Shown: positions 35,009 to 42,758, counted from the stretch's first letter. The stretch: 64,000 bases of DNA from BCD1 sp965230565 (GCA_965230565.1 CBDDLH010000012.1:847343-911342), one strand, 5' to 3'. Notes: generated by a model not told the origin, from the sequence alone. Program-made: numbers and translations.

Positions 35009-36205
35009 ATGATGCTGATTGATGGACCTTATGTGTCTGATTTTCTCAAGACAACTCTTCTGGAAAAACAAATAGAAGTAATTAAAACTCCGGAGGCCAA
35101 AGCGCTTCTGGGCCAGGGCTATAATTTTATCTCCGAAAATGATGCGATCCTCCGTTTGCGAGAAAATCCGAATTATCCTTTATTCACCAATTCCGAAAAT
35201 TCCATAGCCTGGGTGGAGATGAATCTTCCCTTTTCAGACATTCCTGAAAAAGTGAAATTGTTTAAAGATAAAGTCCGTTTCAGAGAGTTGCTCCATTCTC
35301 TGTATCCGCACTATTTTTTCAAAAGTGTTGCCTTTGCTGATCTGGAAAAGGTAAATGTCGAAGCCTTGCCAATATCTTTTGTCATAAAACCTGCTGTCGG
35401 CTTTTTCAGTATGGGTGTTTATAATGTTGAAAAAAGAGCGGAGTGGCCTGTTGTTCTGAAAGCCATCCAGGAAGAAATGAAGGAGGTAAAAGACTTGTAT
35501 CCGATGGAAGTAATGGATGCAAATACTTTTATTATCGAACAACATATTCCGGGAGAAGAATTTGCTGTCGATTGTTATTTCTCAGGTCAGGGAGAACCGG
35601 TTATACTGAATATCATGCACCACCTTTTTTCTTCAGGTAAAGATGTGAGCGACCGGGTTTATATTACCTCAAAGGAGATTATTCAACGTTATAAACCTGC
35701 TTTTGAGGACTTTCTGAAAAAGCTGGGCAATCTGGCCCGGTTGAAGAATTTTCTGATCCATATTGAGATCAGGATGGATCAAGATGGACAGATCATTCCT
35801 ATTGAGGTAAACCCCATGCGTTTTGGAGGATGGTGTACCACTGCCGATCTCACCTGGCATGCCCATGGATTTAACTCCTATGAATATTTTAATGAAGGTA
35901 AACGCCCGGACTGGGATCAGATATTCAGCAATCAACCTGATGATTTGTTCAGCGTTATTGTGCTGGATAATGGCTCAGGTATTAAGGGTGATGATATCGA
36001 TGCTTTTGATTATAAAAGCTTAAAGTCGGGATTCAGAAAACCACTTGTGGTGAGAAAAATTGATTATAAAGCCTTTCCGCTCTTCGGATTCATTTTTGCA
36101 CAGACCTCACAAGAAGATATGTCGGAACTACACAACATTTTACATTCCGATTTGAGGGAATTCATTCAGGTAAAGCAAGGCCAATCTACTAGAAAAGGTA
36201 CTTGA
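35009..36205 (+). CDS. ATP-grasp domain protein, substrate unknown
   Basis: 398 residues. The central ATP-grasp fold is recognised by KDKVRFRELLHSLYP (lid helix with the F.DK..FR pattern of carboxylate-amine ligases), VIKPAVGFFSMGVYNV (nucleotide-binding Lys, near residue 128), NTFIIEQHIPGEEFAVDCYF (near 173) and HIEIRMDQDGQIIPIEVNPM, with metal-binding E...EVN..R near 250-272. Such enzymes join an acid to an amine through an acyl phosphate. No partner biosynthetic gene is adjacent and no peptide precursor gene is seen, so the product is unknown. The C-terminal 110 residues are not typical of the family. Confidence 0.85.
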   Translation: MMLIDGPYVSDFLKTTLLEKQIEVIKTPEAKALLGQGYNFISENDAILRLRENPNYPLFTNSENSIAWVEMNLPFSDIPEKVKLFKDKVRFRELLHSLYPHYFFKSVAFADLEKVNVEALPISFVIKPAVGFFSMGVYNVEKRAEWPVVLKAIQEEMKEVKDLYPMEVMDANTFIIEQHIPGEEFAVDCYFSGQGEPVILNIMHHLFSSGKDVSDRVYITSKEIIQRYKPAFEDFLKKLGNLARLKNFLIHIEIRMDQDGQIIPIEVNPMRFGGWCTTADLTWHAHGFNSYEYFNEGKRPDWDQIFSNQPDDLFSVIVLDNGSGIKGDDIDAFDYKSLKSGFRKPLVVRKIDYKAFPLFGFIFAQTSQEDMSELHNILHSDLREFIQVKQGQSTRKGT

Positions 36206-36221
36206 TAAAAGTCCAAATTTT

Positions 36222-36252
36222 TAACCGCAAAGGTGTCACAAGGTTCGCAAGG
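36222..36252 (+). repeat. TTAACC-RCA repeat, short copy (spacing 11/9)
   Basis: TTAACC followed by GCAAAGG, ACAAGG and GCAAGG modules beginning at 36227, 36238 and 36247. Same family as 36790-36830 and 42647-42687. Confidence 0.55.
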
Positions 36253-36326
36253 AAATCATCATAAAACCGCGAATTACCTAATACCGTCTACCGTAAGTCG
36301 TAAACCGTTTGCCGTTCACCGTCATT

Positions 36327-36710
36327 TTAATCCACAACAGCCGTGACCTCAATCTCAACCAGCATTTCCGGATCCACCAATGCGGAAACTTCCACCATGG
36401 TAGAAGCTGGTTTGGTTTCGGCAAAGAACATATGATGCGCTTTGGCGATTTCCTGCCAGTCCTGGATATTGGTGACATAAATGCGGGTACGTACAACATC
36501 TTCTATGCTACTTCCCAACTTATCAAGTACATCTTCAATTTTGCTCAGGATGAATTTGGCTTGTTCGAAAGCACTGCCTTTGCCAACTATTTGTCCGTCA
36601 GCTACGGCGGTAGTGCCCGCCACTTCAATGGTTTTTCCAATCCTGACTGCACGGGAATAACCGACGATGTCTTCCCATTTTGCTCCTGTAGTGTATTTAG
36701 TTCTTTCCAT
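36327..36710 (-). CDS. RidA-family protein (YjgF/UK114)
   Basis: 127 residues from the ATG at 36710; a longer frame from 36752 would add 14 residues of poor match. RidA proteins are cytoplasmic trimeric enamine/imine deaminases that clear reactive 2-aminoacrylate from PLP enzymes. Visible features are GYSRAVRIGKTIEVAGTTAV (strand pair at the N-terminus), EQAKFILSKIEDVLDKLGSS, DVVRTRIYVTNIQDW, the Arg of TRIYV (near residue 90) that binds the substrate carboxylate, and ASTMVEVSALVDPEMLVEIEVTAV (key residues STMVEV..L....L.EIE) at the C-terminus. It may belong to the wider Rid2-7 group, so true deaminase activity is probable, not certain. Confidence 0.9.
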   Translation of the reverse strand: MERTKYTTGAKWEDIVGYSRAVRIGKTIEVAGTTAVADGQIVGKGSAFEQAKFILSKIEDVLDKLGSSIEDVVRTRIYVTNIQDWQEIAKAHHMFFAETKPASTMVEVSALVDPEMLVEIEVTAVVD

Positions 36711-37058
36711 AAGGTAAAGATCGAAAAAGATTTGGAAGGGGTGGGAATGCAAAGCGTTTTTTAACTGGACAGGAGAGGGCGCAAAGGGTTTAACCGCAAT
36801 GGACGCAATTGAAGCGCAAGGTACGCAAGGATTTTAAGGTCACGGATAGTTGTGTCGGGGAGTTGTGCTGAGTGTTTGTTTAGCATGCTCATCAGGTTCT
36901 CCCTTGTAAAGGAATAGCCATTGAATGGATTTGTTTGGGACAAGTTCCTATCATTTGAATTTAGTAAAACTCCGGCAGGCCAAAATATAAATAAGAAACT
37001 TGTAGGTACCGTGGATTTAAGGTAACTTTCTCGAAGAACTTTTTGAATATTTGAAATT
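36711..37058. other. Gene-free interval with repeat, between ridA and a membrane protein gene
   Basis: About 350 bases. It holds the longest TTAACC-RCA repeat. A 124-codon open frame on the minus strand crosses the repeat and runs into the next gene; its product looks like translated repeat and I do not call it a gene. Confidence 0.5.
36776..36830 (+). repeat. TTAACC-RCA repeat, full copy (spacing 9/11/9)
   Basis: After GGGCGCAAAGGG and TTTAACC, GCAA modules begin at 36796, 36805, 36816 and 36825. The 9, 11, 9 spacing equals that of the minus-strand copy at 42647-42687. Confidence 0.6.
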
Positions 37059-37667
37059 ATGAACTCATTAGAAAAACTGAAGGAAGCAATTTTACAATTT
37101 GGACATAGAGACAAACTTTCGAGAACATATGCCATAATATCTTTGATCTTTTTACCTATAGGATTTTTGGTGTATAAACGCAGTCCGCTTTTTGCTAATT
37201 TGGTTGTTGTTGGAGAAATAATATTGGTTGGGTTAGCTATTGTTGTTTCTATAGTTTACCTGAGCTTATTATGGAAGCTTTGGCTGAAAAATGAACTATT
37301 TCTATTCCTCTCTGCATTGAACCTGACCGTCTTTACTTTTCTGGTGGTATTATCAATAACAGGCCTGATGGCATATAATTGGAATCCGAATTTTTTGTTT
37401 GGCAGAATAATGGTAGGCTATTTTTTCATTTATTCAGCTGAAATGATAGGTTTTATTAAAAATGAAAGGGACTCTGTATTAATCAAAGGCATTAACCTGA
37501 AATTCAGATCTCTTGAAAAAAGTGAAATACAGGATATAATTGTGAAAGAAAATGTTGTATTTAAACTAAAATCCGGGAATGATTTACAGATAAATAACGT
37601 TAAGAAATCAATAGAAAAAAACAAAACGAAATTTGACCAGTTACTGGAAAAAATTCAAGCACCATGA
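37059..37667 (+). CDS. Four-helix membrane protein, unknown function
   Basis: 202 residues. Short amphipathic start (MNSLEKLKEAILQFGHRDK), then four predicted membrane helices (about 24-40, 46-70, 78-104 and 112-132) and a 65-residue cytoplasmic tail of alternating strands (VLIKGINLKFRSLEKSEIQD, VVFKLKSGNDLQINNVKK) that resembles a small PH-like (bPH) fold. I recognise no named family. Its stop overlaps the rsgA start by four bases (ATGA), so the two are translationally coupled; no functional link to ribosome assembly is known. Confidence 0.75.
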   Translation: MNSLEKLKEAILQFGHRDKLSRTYAIISLIFLPIGFLVYKRSPLFANLVVVGEIILVGLAIVVSIVYLSLLWKLWLKNELFLFLSALNLTVFTFLVVLSITGLMAYNWNPNFLFGRIMVGYFFIYSAEMIGFIKNERDSVLIKGINLKFRSLEKSEIQDIIVKENVVFKLKSGNDLQINNVKKSIEKNKTKFDQLLEKIQAP

Positions 37668-38731
37668 AATTAGAAAACCTGGGCTACAACGAACAATTTG
37701 AATCTTTCCGAAAAGAAAACAACCTCGAAGCATTTGATGTAGGCAGAATATCCGCAGAACATAAAGAACGATACGTTGTCAAAACGGAAGAGGGAGAATT
37801 CCAGGCGGAAATTACCGGCAATATGCGGTATGCTGCCCAAAGCAGGGAAGACTTCCCGGCCGTTGGAGACTGGGTGGCTATGAATGTTTTTGACGACCTC
37901 GCCATTATTCACAAAATCTTTCCAAGATACTCAGCTATAAAAAGGCAGGCCGTTGGGCACCAGGCTGACGTCCAGATCATTGCCACGAATATCGATTACG
38001 CTTTTATCGTGCAGGCTGCGGACAGGGATTTTAACCTCAACCGGCTGGAAAGATACCTCACTTTATGCCATGCCTCCGGGGTTAAACCCATTATCGTACT
38101 CAATAAGATTGACCTGATTGAAGATGGGATAAAATCCGAATTACTTGACCTCGTGCAAAAACGGGTGAATGATATACCTGTTCTTGCCTTGAGCAACGAA
38201 TCAAGAGCAGGGCTCGAGGAGATCAGCGCTTTCCTGCAAAAAGGAAAAACGTACTGCCTTTTGGGCTCTTCCGGGGTAGGAAAATCCACCCTGCTGAATA
38301 ACCTTGCAGGCGAGGATCTGATGAAGACCAGGATGATAGGCGAAGGCACTCAAAGAGGAAAACATACTACCAGCCATCGGGAATTAATCGTATTGCCTGC
38401 CGGTGGTATACTGATCGATAATCCAGGTATGAGGGAAGTAGGCATCGGAGATGCAGGTGGCGGACTCGAAGTGACATTTGATGAAATCACTGACCTGGCC
38501 GCAGGATGTAAGTTTAAGGATTGTACCCATACTTCCGAAATGGGCTGTGCCGTGATTGAGGCCGTCGAAAATGGAGAGATAGATGAGCAGGCATATGAAA
38601 ATTATCTTAAGATGGAACGAGAGAAAGATCATTATGAATCCACAGTGGCGGAAAGACGAAAGAAAGATAAGGCTTTTGGGAAAATGGTGAAGAGTATGAA
38701 GAAGGATTATAAGAAAATGGATAAAAGGTGA
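37664..38731 (+). CDS. rsgA: Ribosome small-subunit-dependent GTPase A
   Basis: Circularly permuted GTPase that checks late 30S subunit maturation. 355 residues: N-terminal OB fold (about 1-105), then the permuted G domain with G4 LNKIDLI (near 145), G1 LGSSGVGKSTLLNNL (near 200), G2 T.G...R.KHTT (GTQRGKHTTSHRE, near 228) and G3 DNPGMRE (near 250), ending in a zinc knuckle C-x(4)-C-x-H-x(5)-C seen in CKFKDCTHTSEMGC, and a basic helical tail. The RsgA/YjeQ variant with a long Lys-rich C-terminus. Coupled to the upstream membrane gene. Confidence 0.95.
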   Translation: MKLENLGYNEQFESFRKENNLEAFDVGRISAEHKERYVVKTEEGEFQAEITGNMRYAAQSREDFPAVGDWVAMNVFDDLAIIHKIFPRYSAIKRQAVGHQADVQIIATNIDYAFIVQAADRDFNLNRLERYLTLCHASGVKPIIVLNKIDLIEDGIKSELLDLVQKRVNDIPVLALSNESRAGLEEISAFLQKGKTYCLLGSSGVGKSTLLNNLAGEDLMKTRMIGEGTQRGKHTTSHRELIVLPAGGILIDNPGMREVGIGDAGGGLEVTFDEITDLAAGCKFKDCTHTSEMGCAVIEAVENGEIDEQAYENYLKMEREKDHYESTVAERRKKDKAFGKMVKSMKKDYKKMDKR

Positions 38732-38831
38732 GTGTTTAAGAGCATACATGAATTCCATGTAAAATAGGCTCCACTTTTAAAACTCCTTAAGATTTCTTAT
38801 TTTAAAGACCTTCTTTGCTAAAACCTTAACC

Positions 38832-39743
38832 ATGGGAAACCAGTCGGCATTAAATGAAATTCGCAGAAATATAAGATATGGCGATACCCAAAAAGCCATT
38901 TCAGTTTTTGATGAATTACTCATCGGAAGGCCAGGTTATGATGATTTTATCCTTCAGGCAGGGCGTTGGAATAATCTTGACAAGGAGTTCAGGCAAGGGC
39001 TTGTTACCCGGGAACAATGGGATGTAGGAACCGTTAATTTTCACAAGAACCTTATTCGTTTCGCCCAGGAAATGGAGGGCGAGGCGGGGTATTCAGGCTT
39101 AAATGAAGACGCCGGGATTTATCCGGTTTATGTGTATTTCTTTGCTTGTGAATTTGATGTAACCTCGTTGAAAAACCAGATCATCAAACAAAACAAGCAA
39201 CAGGACATTTTTGAATTTCAGATTATTAACTGGCCATTATGGAAAGGGAGGATACTTGCTGAAGGAGCTATAAAAGAGCAGCGTTTTGAAAGTAAGCTTA
39301 ACTTCGTCAACAGTGTTATTGAAAAAGTCAGGCAGTTCCCACACCAAAACAGAAGCGAAAATTTCATTGATCTGGTAATCACCTCCATAAATATGCCCAA
39401 GCGATTTTATACCTGGACTAATATGGCAAGAGATGGTATAGTTATTAGCCAAGGTACTTTGAGGGATATATTTGAATTTAGCCAGGATACGATTAATGAT
39501 CTTATTTTAAAGGTAATACAAAGAATGGCTATTTATGCCTTAAATATTCCTGACCTGAAAGCACATGAGGCAACAAAAGGCTGTGTATTTGATCTGACTG
39601 TTGATATCAGGGATTTGAAAAATTCCATTGAAATAAATTACTTATGCAGGGAATGTGAAGCAATCATTGCTTCCAGTGAAAAAGGAAGGGCTGTTTTGAA
39701 GCAAATTAATAAATGGGTGGACAACTTGATTTTAAATCAGTAA
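38832..39743 (+). CDS. EAD11-type effector-associated domain protein with C-terminal His/Cys module
   Basis: 303 residues, no signal peptide or membrane helix. Residues about 5-80 match the effector-associated domain 11 pattern: IRRNIRYGDTQKAISVFDEL, LQAGRWNNLDKEFRQGLVT, EEQ-like helix and FHKNLIRFAQEM. EADs are adaptor (death-domain-like) modules of bacterial conflict systems, where they join a sensor or NTPase to a toxic effector through EAD-EAD contact. The central part (about 100-220) has no match I recognise. The C-terminal 75 residues hold HEATKGCVFDL and YLCRECEAIIA: a His, a Cys and a CxxC spaced like a metal site, in an arrangement H-x5-GC-x-FD-x(n)-C-x2-C. No partner EAD gene is adjacent, so the partner must lie elsewhere. 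Confidence 0.65.
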   Translation: MGNQSALNEIRRNIRYGDTQKAISVFDELLIGRPGYDDFILQAGRWNNLDKEFRQGLVTREQWDVGTVNFHKNLIRFAQEMEGEAGYSGLNEDAGIYPVYVYFFACEFDVTSLKNQIIKQNKQQDIFEFQIINWPLWKGRILAEGAIKEQRFESKLNFVNSVIEKVRQFPHQNRSENFIDLVITSINMPKRFYTWTNMARDGIVISQGTLRDIFEFSQDTINDLILKVIQRMAIYALNIPDLKAHEATKGCVFDLTVDIRDLKNSIEINYLCRECEAIIASSEKGRAVLKQINKWVDNLILNQ

Positions 39744-39762
39744 TAAAAAGAGATCCCTTTTT

Positions 39763-40338
39763 ATGCATCATACAGAACCATTATATTTCGAAGACAGAAA
39801 ACCCTGGCGTCAATGGTTGGAAGAAAATTTCGATACGGCGGAAGAGGCATGGCTGGTTTATCCCAAAAAGATAACCGGTAAAAAGCGTATCATCTATAAC
39901 GATGCGGTTGAAGAAGCACTCTGCTTTGGCTGGATTGACAGCATCAATAAAAAACTGGATGAGGAACATACCATGCAGCGTTTCACACCCAGAAAGCCGA
40001 AAAGTACTTTTTCCCAACCTAACAAAGAACGACTCAAATGGCTGGCGGAGCAGAATATGATACATCCTTCCGTTTTACCTTACGTCCAGTCTGTTATTGA
40101 CGAAGTCTTCGTTTTTCCCGCCGATATTCTTGAATTTTTACAAGAGGATGAAATCGTTTGGTCCAATTTTTCCAAATTTCCAGAGCCATATAAAAGAATA
40201 AGAATTGCCTTTGTCGACAGTGCCAGGAAAAGGCCTGAAGAATTTCTGAAACGCTTGCAGAATTTTATGACCAAAACCAGGGAAAATAAACTCATTAAAG
40301 GTTTTGGGGGTATTGATAAATACTATCAAAAGTGGTAA
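39763..40338 (+). CDS. YdeI/OmpD-associated family protein
   Basis: 191 residues, cytoplasmic. The family is recognised by W..WLEENFDTAEEAWLVYPKK at the N-terminus (key W, WLVY.KK), the central DAVEEALCFGWIDSINKKLDE, and RFTPRKPKSTFSQPNKERLKWL, then a C-terminal YdeI-type part with FP.PY..IRIAFVDSARKRPEEFLKRL. Members are linked to resistance to cationic peptides or bacteriocins in some enterobacteria, but the biochemical function is unknown. It follows the EAD11 gene by 20 bases and may be in the same transcript; its stop is one base from the stop of a small gene on the opposite strand. Confidence 0.85.
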   Translation: MHHTEPLYFEDRKPWRQWLEENFDTAEEAWLVYPKKITGKKRIIYNDAVEEALCFGWIDSINKKLDEEHTMQRFTPRKPKSTFSQPNKERLKWLAEQNMIHPSVLPYVQSVIDEVFVFPADILEFLQEDEIVWSNFSKFPEPYKRIRIAFVDSARKRPEEFLKRLQNFMTKTRENKLIKGFGGIDKYYQKW

Positions 40339-40339
40339 A

Positions 40340-40507
40340 TTATTGTTCTTGTTCGTCCTTAAGAATTACGATGGTCTGATAGATTACCACGGCAGAAGTA
40401 AACAGGGCAATTACAAAGATCATGCCCGGTGAAGGATACATCGCAGCAAGAAGCAAAAGGAACAATAGAAAAAAGAAGATGGACAGCAGTTTGGTAGTAA
40501 TTCGCAT
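40340..40507 (-). CDS. Small two-helix membrane protein (55 aa), undescribed
   Basis: Opens with ATG at 40507 and ends at 40340. Product of 55 residues: basic start MRITTK, helix one (about 7-23, LLSIFFFLLFLLLLAAM), turn YPSPGM, helix two (about 29-48, MIFVIALFTSAVVIYQTIVI) and an acidic tail KDEQEQ. Its stop codon lies one base past the stop of ydeI on the other strand, so it is a tightly packed convergent gene and not a by-product of repeat DNA. No family recognised; small hydrophobic proteins of this size can be assembly factors, but nothing here shows the role. Confidence 0.6.
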   Translation of the reverse strand: MRITTKLLSIFFFLLFLLLLAAMYPSPGMIFVIALFTSAVVIYQTIVILKDEQEQ

Positions 40508-40593
40508 TTCAGGTCAATTTTGATGTTTGCGATTTGGGTTAAGATCATAAACGTCAAAAATAATGTCCGGGTTTAAAAAAATCTGTGATCAAT

Positions 40594-41286
40594 ATGACAT
40601 CAACGCTAAACAGTGCAGGAAAAAGAGCTTTGGTTTCGCCAATAAGGTGGATTATAATCGCCGGGGTGGTCTTTTTTATTGCTGCGGGAACTATTGACAT
40701 ATTACGCGCATGGATCTATATAGTTATCTATGCTATTGGTGGATTGGCTTTGGGTTTATTGCTGTATAAAAAATCTCCCCAATTGCTCAATGACAGAGGG
40801 GAAGTTAAGCCGGGAGTCAAACAATTGGATAAGCTGTTGATCCTCACCTATTTTTTACTTGCCATCATCATTACCCCTTTGGTTGCCGGACTGGACTATC
40901 GTTTTGGTTGGAATTTATTGCCGGATATTTATCTGTATGTGGGGATTTTGGCCTATTTGATGTCTATGGTATTAATAATCAGGCCAATGCTCCAAAATCC
41001 TTTTTTTGAAGGGTTGGTGAGGATTCAGGAGGAGAAAAATCACAAGGTAATCAATACTGGGCCATATGCGGTCGTGCGTCACCCTGGTTACGTGGGCATG
41101 ATCGTTGGAGCCTTTGGAATGCCCCTCGCTTTTGGTTCGGGTTGGAGCCTGGTTCCTACGGGTTTGATAGTTGTGGTGGTAGTTTTTCGAACCTGGTTTG
41201 AAGACAAGATTTTGCAGGAAGAACTGGATGGGTATAAGACCTATTGTGAAGAGGTTAAGTATAGATTGATTCCATTTATTTGGTAG
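40594..41286 (+). CDS. Isoprenylcysteine carboxyl methyltransferase-like membrane methyltransferase
   Basis: 230 residues from the ATG at 40594 (a GTG at 40585 is also possible). Five or six membrane helices; the catalytic C-terminal motif is clear: INTGPYAVVRHPGYVGMIVG (near 148-168; key residues GPY..VRHP.Y.G), followed by EDKILQEELDGYKTYCEEV (E....E..YK.Y), as in the ICMT/phospholipid methyltransferase (PEMT) family. These use SAM to methylate a lipid-linked or membrane substrate; the actual substrate in Bacteroidota is unknown. Stands alone between ydeI and a hypothetical gene. Confidence 0.85.
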   Translation: MTSTLNSAGKRALVSPIRWIIIAGVVFFIAAGTIDILRAWIYIVIYAIGGLALGLLLYKKSPQLLNDRGEVKPGVKQLDKLLILTYFLLAIIITPLVAGLDYRFGWNLLPDIYLYVGILAYLMSMVLIIRPMLQNPFFEGLVRIQEEKNHKVINTGPYAVVRHPGYVGMIVGAFGMPLAFGSGWSLVPTGLIVVVVVFRTWFEDKILQEELDGYKTYCEEVKYRLIPFIW

Positions 41287-41365
41287 GTCATTTGTGATTA
41301 TTTTTCTGTAAATTTGTTAGGATAGACTTTCCCGAATTATCCATTGAAATAATTATTTAAAAATT

Positions 41366-41797
41366 GTGAGCTTTTTTTTACCAATCGTTTTTTTAGGCTT
41401 TTTCATTTTCATGATTTTCTTCGTCTTACCCAATATGGGCGATTGGCGAATACTCGAAAAAAGATACAGAACGGAAAAAGATTCCAAATCAGGAAATTCG
41501 AAATATTTAAGAGTGAAAAATTGTAATATTGGCGGGGTTGCCTATAGTAATGTTGTCAAGTTTTACGAGGTGGATAATGGATTGTTCTTGAAATTAATTT
41601 GGGTTTTTAAGGGGAAGGCCAAAAATATCCATATCCCTTGGGATGAGATAAAGCATGCTCAAAAAATTAAATCCTTTATCGGCAGTAAATACAGATTAAT
41701 AATTGGTGATCCTTTTGTAACATTTATTGAGTTATCTGAAAAGGATTTTCTTAAAATCAAAAGCAAAATTAAGGGCAGAGTGGAGGTAATTAGTTAA
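41366..41797 (+). CDS. Membrane-anchored hypothetical protein
   Basis: 143 residues from a GTG start. One N-terminal transmembrane helix (about 4-24, FLPIVFLGFFIFMIFFVL) followed by a soluble strand-rich domain (about 45-140) with YLRVKNCNIGGVAYSNVVKF, NIHIPWDEIKHAQ and EVIS at the end. The pattern of two strands, a W-D-E-I turn and further strands is that of small PH-like membrane-bound domains, but no named family is recognised. It precedes a zinc-ribbon gene by 20 bases. Confidence 0.65.
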   Translation: MSFFLPIVFLGFFIFMIFFVLPNMGDWRILEKRYRTEKDSKSGNSKYLRVKNCNIGGVAYSNVVKFYEVDNGLFLKLIWVFKGKAKNIHIPWDEIKHAQKIKSFIGSKYRLIIGDPFVTFIELSEKDFLKIKSKIKGRVEVIS

Positions 41798-41817
41798 ATA
41801 ATTGAAAATAACCTGTT

Positions 41818-42084
41818 ATGGAAAAAGCACACAAATTTTGTCAAAGCTGCGGCATGCCGTTGAAACGCGACCCAAAAGGAGGTGGCACCGAAAAGGACGG
41901 CACTCAAAGTAAGATGTACTGCTCTTACTGTTATGTCGATGGGGAATTTGCAAGCCCCGAGATCGACACAGCTGAAAAGATGCAGGCTTTTGTGAAAAAT
42001 CAAATGAAATCCATGGGCTGGCCGGGTTTCATTGCCGGATTTTTCACCAAAAACATTCCGCGACTGGAAAGGTGGAAAAAATAG
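41818..42084 (+). CDS. Putative zinc-ribbon domain protein
   Basis: 88 residues. N-terminal zinc ribbon FCQSCGMPLKRD (first CxxC) and MYCSYCYVDGEF (second CxxC), residues about 8-45, as in the 'putative zinc ribbon' family of small Bacteroidota and Firmicutes proteins. The rest is a helical segment (TAEKMQAFVKNQMKSMGW) with an aromatic-basic tail. Cytoplasmic, function unknown. Short spacing (20 bases) to the gene before and 32 to the VOC gene after suggest one transcript. Confidence 0.85.
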   Translation: MEKAHKFCQSCGMPLKRDPKGGGTEKDGTQSKMYCSYCYVDGEFASPEIDTAEKMQAFVKNQMKSMGWPGFIAGFFTKNIPRLERWKK

Positions 42085-42116
42085 CCTTTAAATAACCACT
42101 TCATTTATATCCTTCC

Positions 42117-42563
42117 ATGATTAAATTCGTTCATACCAACATCATTACAGATGATTGGAGAAAGCTGTCTGATTTCTACATAAAAATCTTCAATTGTAAA
42201 CCACTCTTGCCGGAGCGGGATCAAAAAGGCGAGTGGCTGGATGATCTTACGGGAGTTCAAAATGCTCATTTAAGGGGAGTTCATCTAGTGCTTCCAGGTC
42301 ATGAAGAAAATTCGCCCACCCTGGAGATTTATCAATACGCCGAAAACTCGGCTAATCCGATTTCAAAACCAAATACTAAGGGTTTTGCCCACATCGCCTT
42401 TCAGGTCGATGATGTTCGCAGGAAGCTGGCAGATGTCATTGAAGCCGGAGGTTCCAGCGTCGGAGAGGTTGTCGAAACGGTTGTGGAAGGGGTTGGGAAA
42501 TTGTTAGTCGTTTATGCGCGAGATATTGATGGTAATATTATTGAAATACAGAGTTGGGAATAG
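42117..42563 (+). CDS. VOC-family (glyoxalase-like) protein
   Basis: 148 residues, one vicinal-oxygen-chelate domain made of two beta-alpha-beta-beta-beta units. Candidate metal ligands: His 4 in IKFVHTNII, and Glu near the end of IDGNIIEIQSW. The second module begins GFAHIAFQVDDVRRKLADVI (His near 88), a clear family signature, and the GN.IEI.S tail is typical. Reaction unknown; VOC proteins include glyoxalases, dioxygenases and resistance proteins. Follows the zinc-ribbon gene. Confidence 0.85.
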   Translation: MIKFVHTNIITDDWRKLSDFYIKIFNCKPLLPERDQKGEWLDDLTGVQNAHLRGVHLVLPGHEENSPTLEIYQYAENSANPISKPNTKGFAHIAFQVDDVRRKLADVIEAGGSSVGEVVETVVEGVGKLLVVYARDIDGNIIEIQSWE

Positions 42564-42604
42564 ATTTTAATAACAAAAAAATAACAAGTAAATGGACCAA
42601 TTTA

Positions 42605-42639
42605 GTTTCATTTAGTTTCAGGTGTTTCAAACAGTTTCA
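42605..42639. repeat. GTTTCA array, 9-10 bp period
   Basis: GTTTCA at 42605, 42615, 42624 and 42634. Shares the 18-base word AGTTTCAGRTGTTTCAAA with the reverse complement of the array at 25185. Confidence 0.6.
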
Positions 42640-42646
42640 GATCGAG

Positions 42647-42687
42647 CTCTGTGCACTCTGTGCTGTCTCTGCGTACCCTGTGGTTAA
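42647..42687 (-). repeat. TTAACC-RCA repeat, minus-strand copy (spacing 9/11/9)
   Basis: CTCTGTG at 42647 and 42656, CTCTGCG at 42667 and CCCTGTG at 42676, then GGTTAA. On the minus strand this is TTAACC followed by CAGGG/CAGAG modules with the same spacing as 36796-36830. Confidence 0.6.
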
Positions 42688-42758
42688 TTCTATTTATTAC
42701 CAAGTAAAAATAATTAATTGCTAAAACTGAATTTTTTCATTTACATAAATTGAATGCC

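Noticed and set aside
36761..37135. 124-codon open frame on the minus strand between ridA and the four-helix membrane gene
   Set aside because: It crosses the TTAACC-RCA repeat, overlaps the start of the next gene and its product looks like translated repeat with no recognisable domain.
38746..38760. ACATG-AATTC-CATGT dyad after rsgA as a terminator or operator
   Set aside because: Only 5-bp arms, no T tract and no promoter alignment; expected by chance in a window this size.
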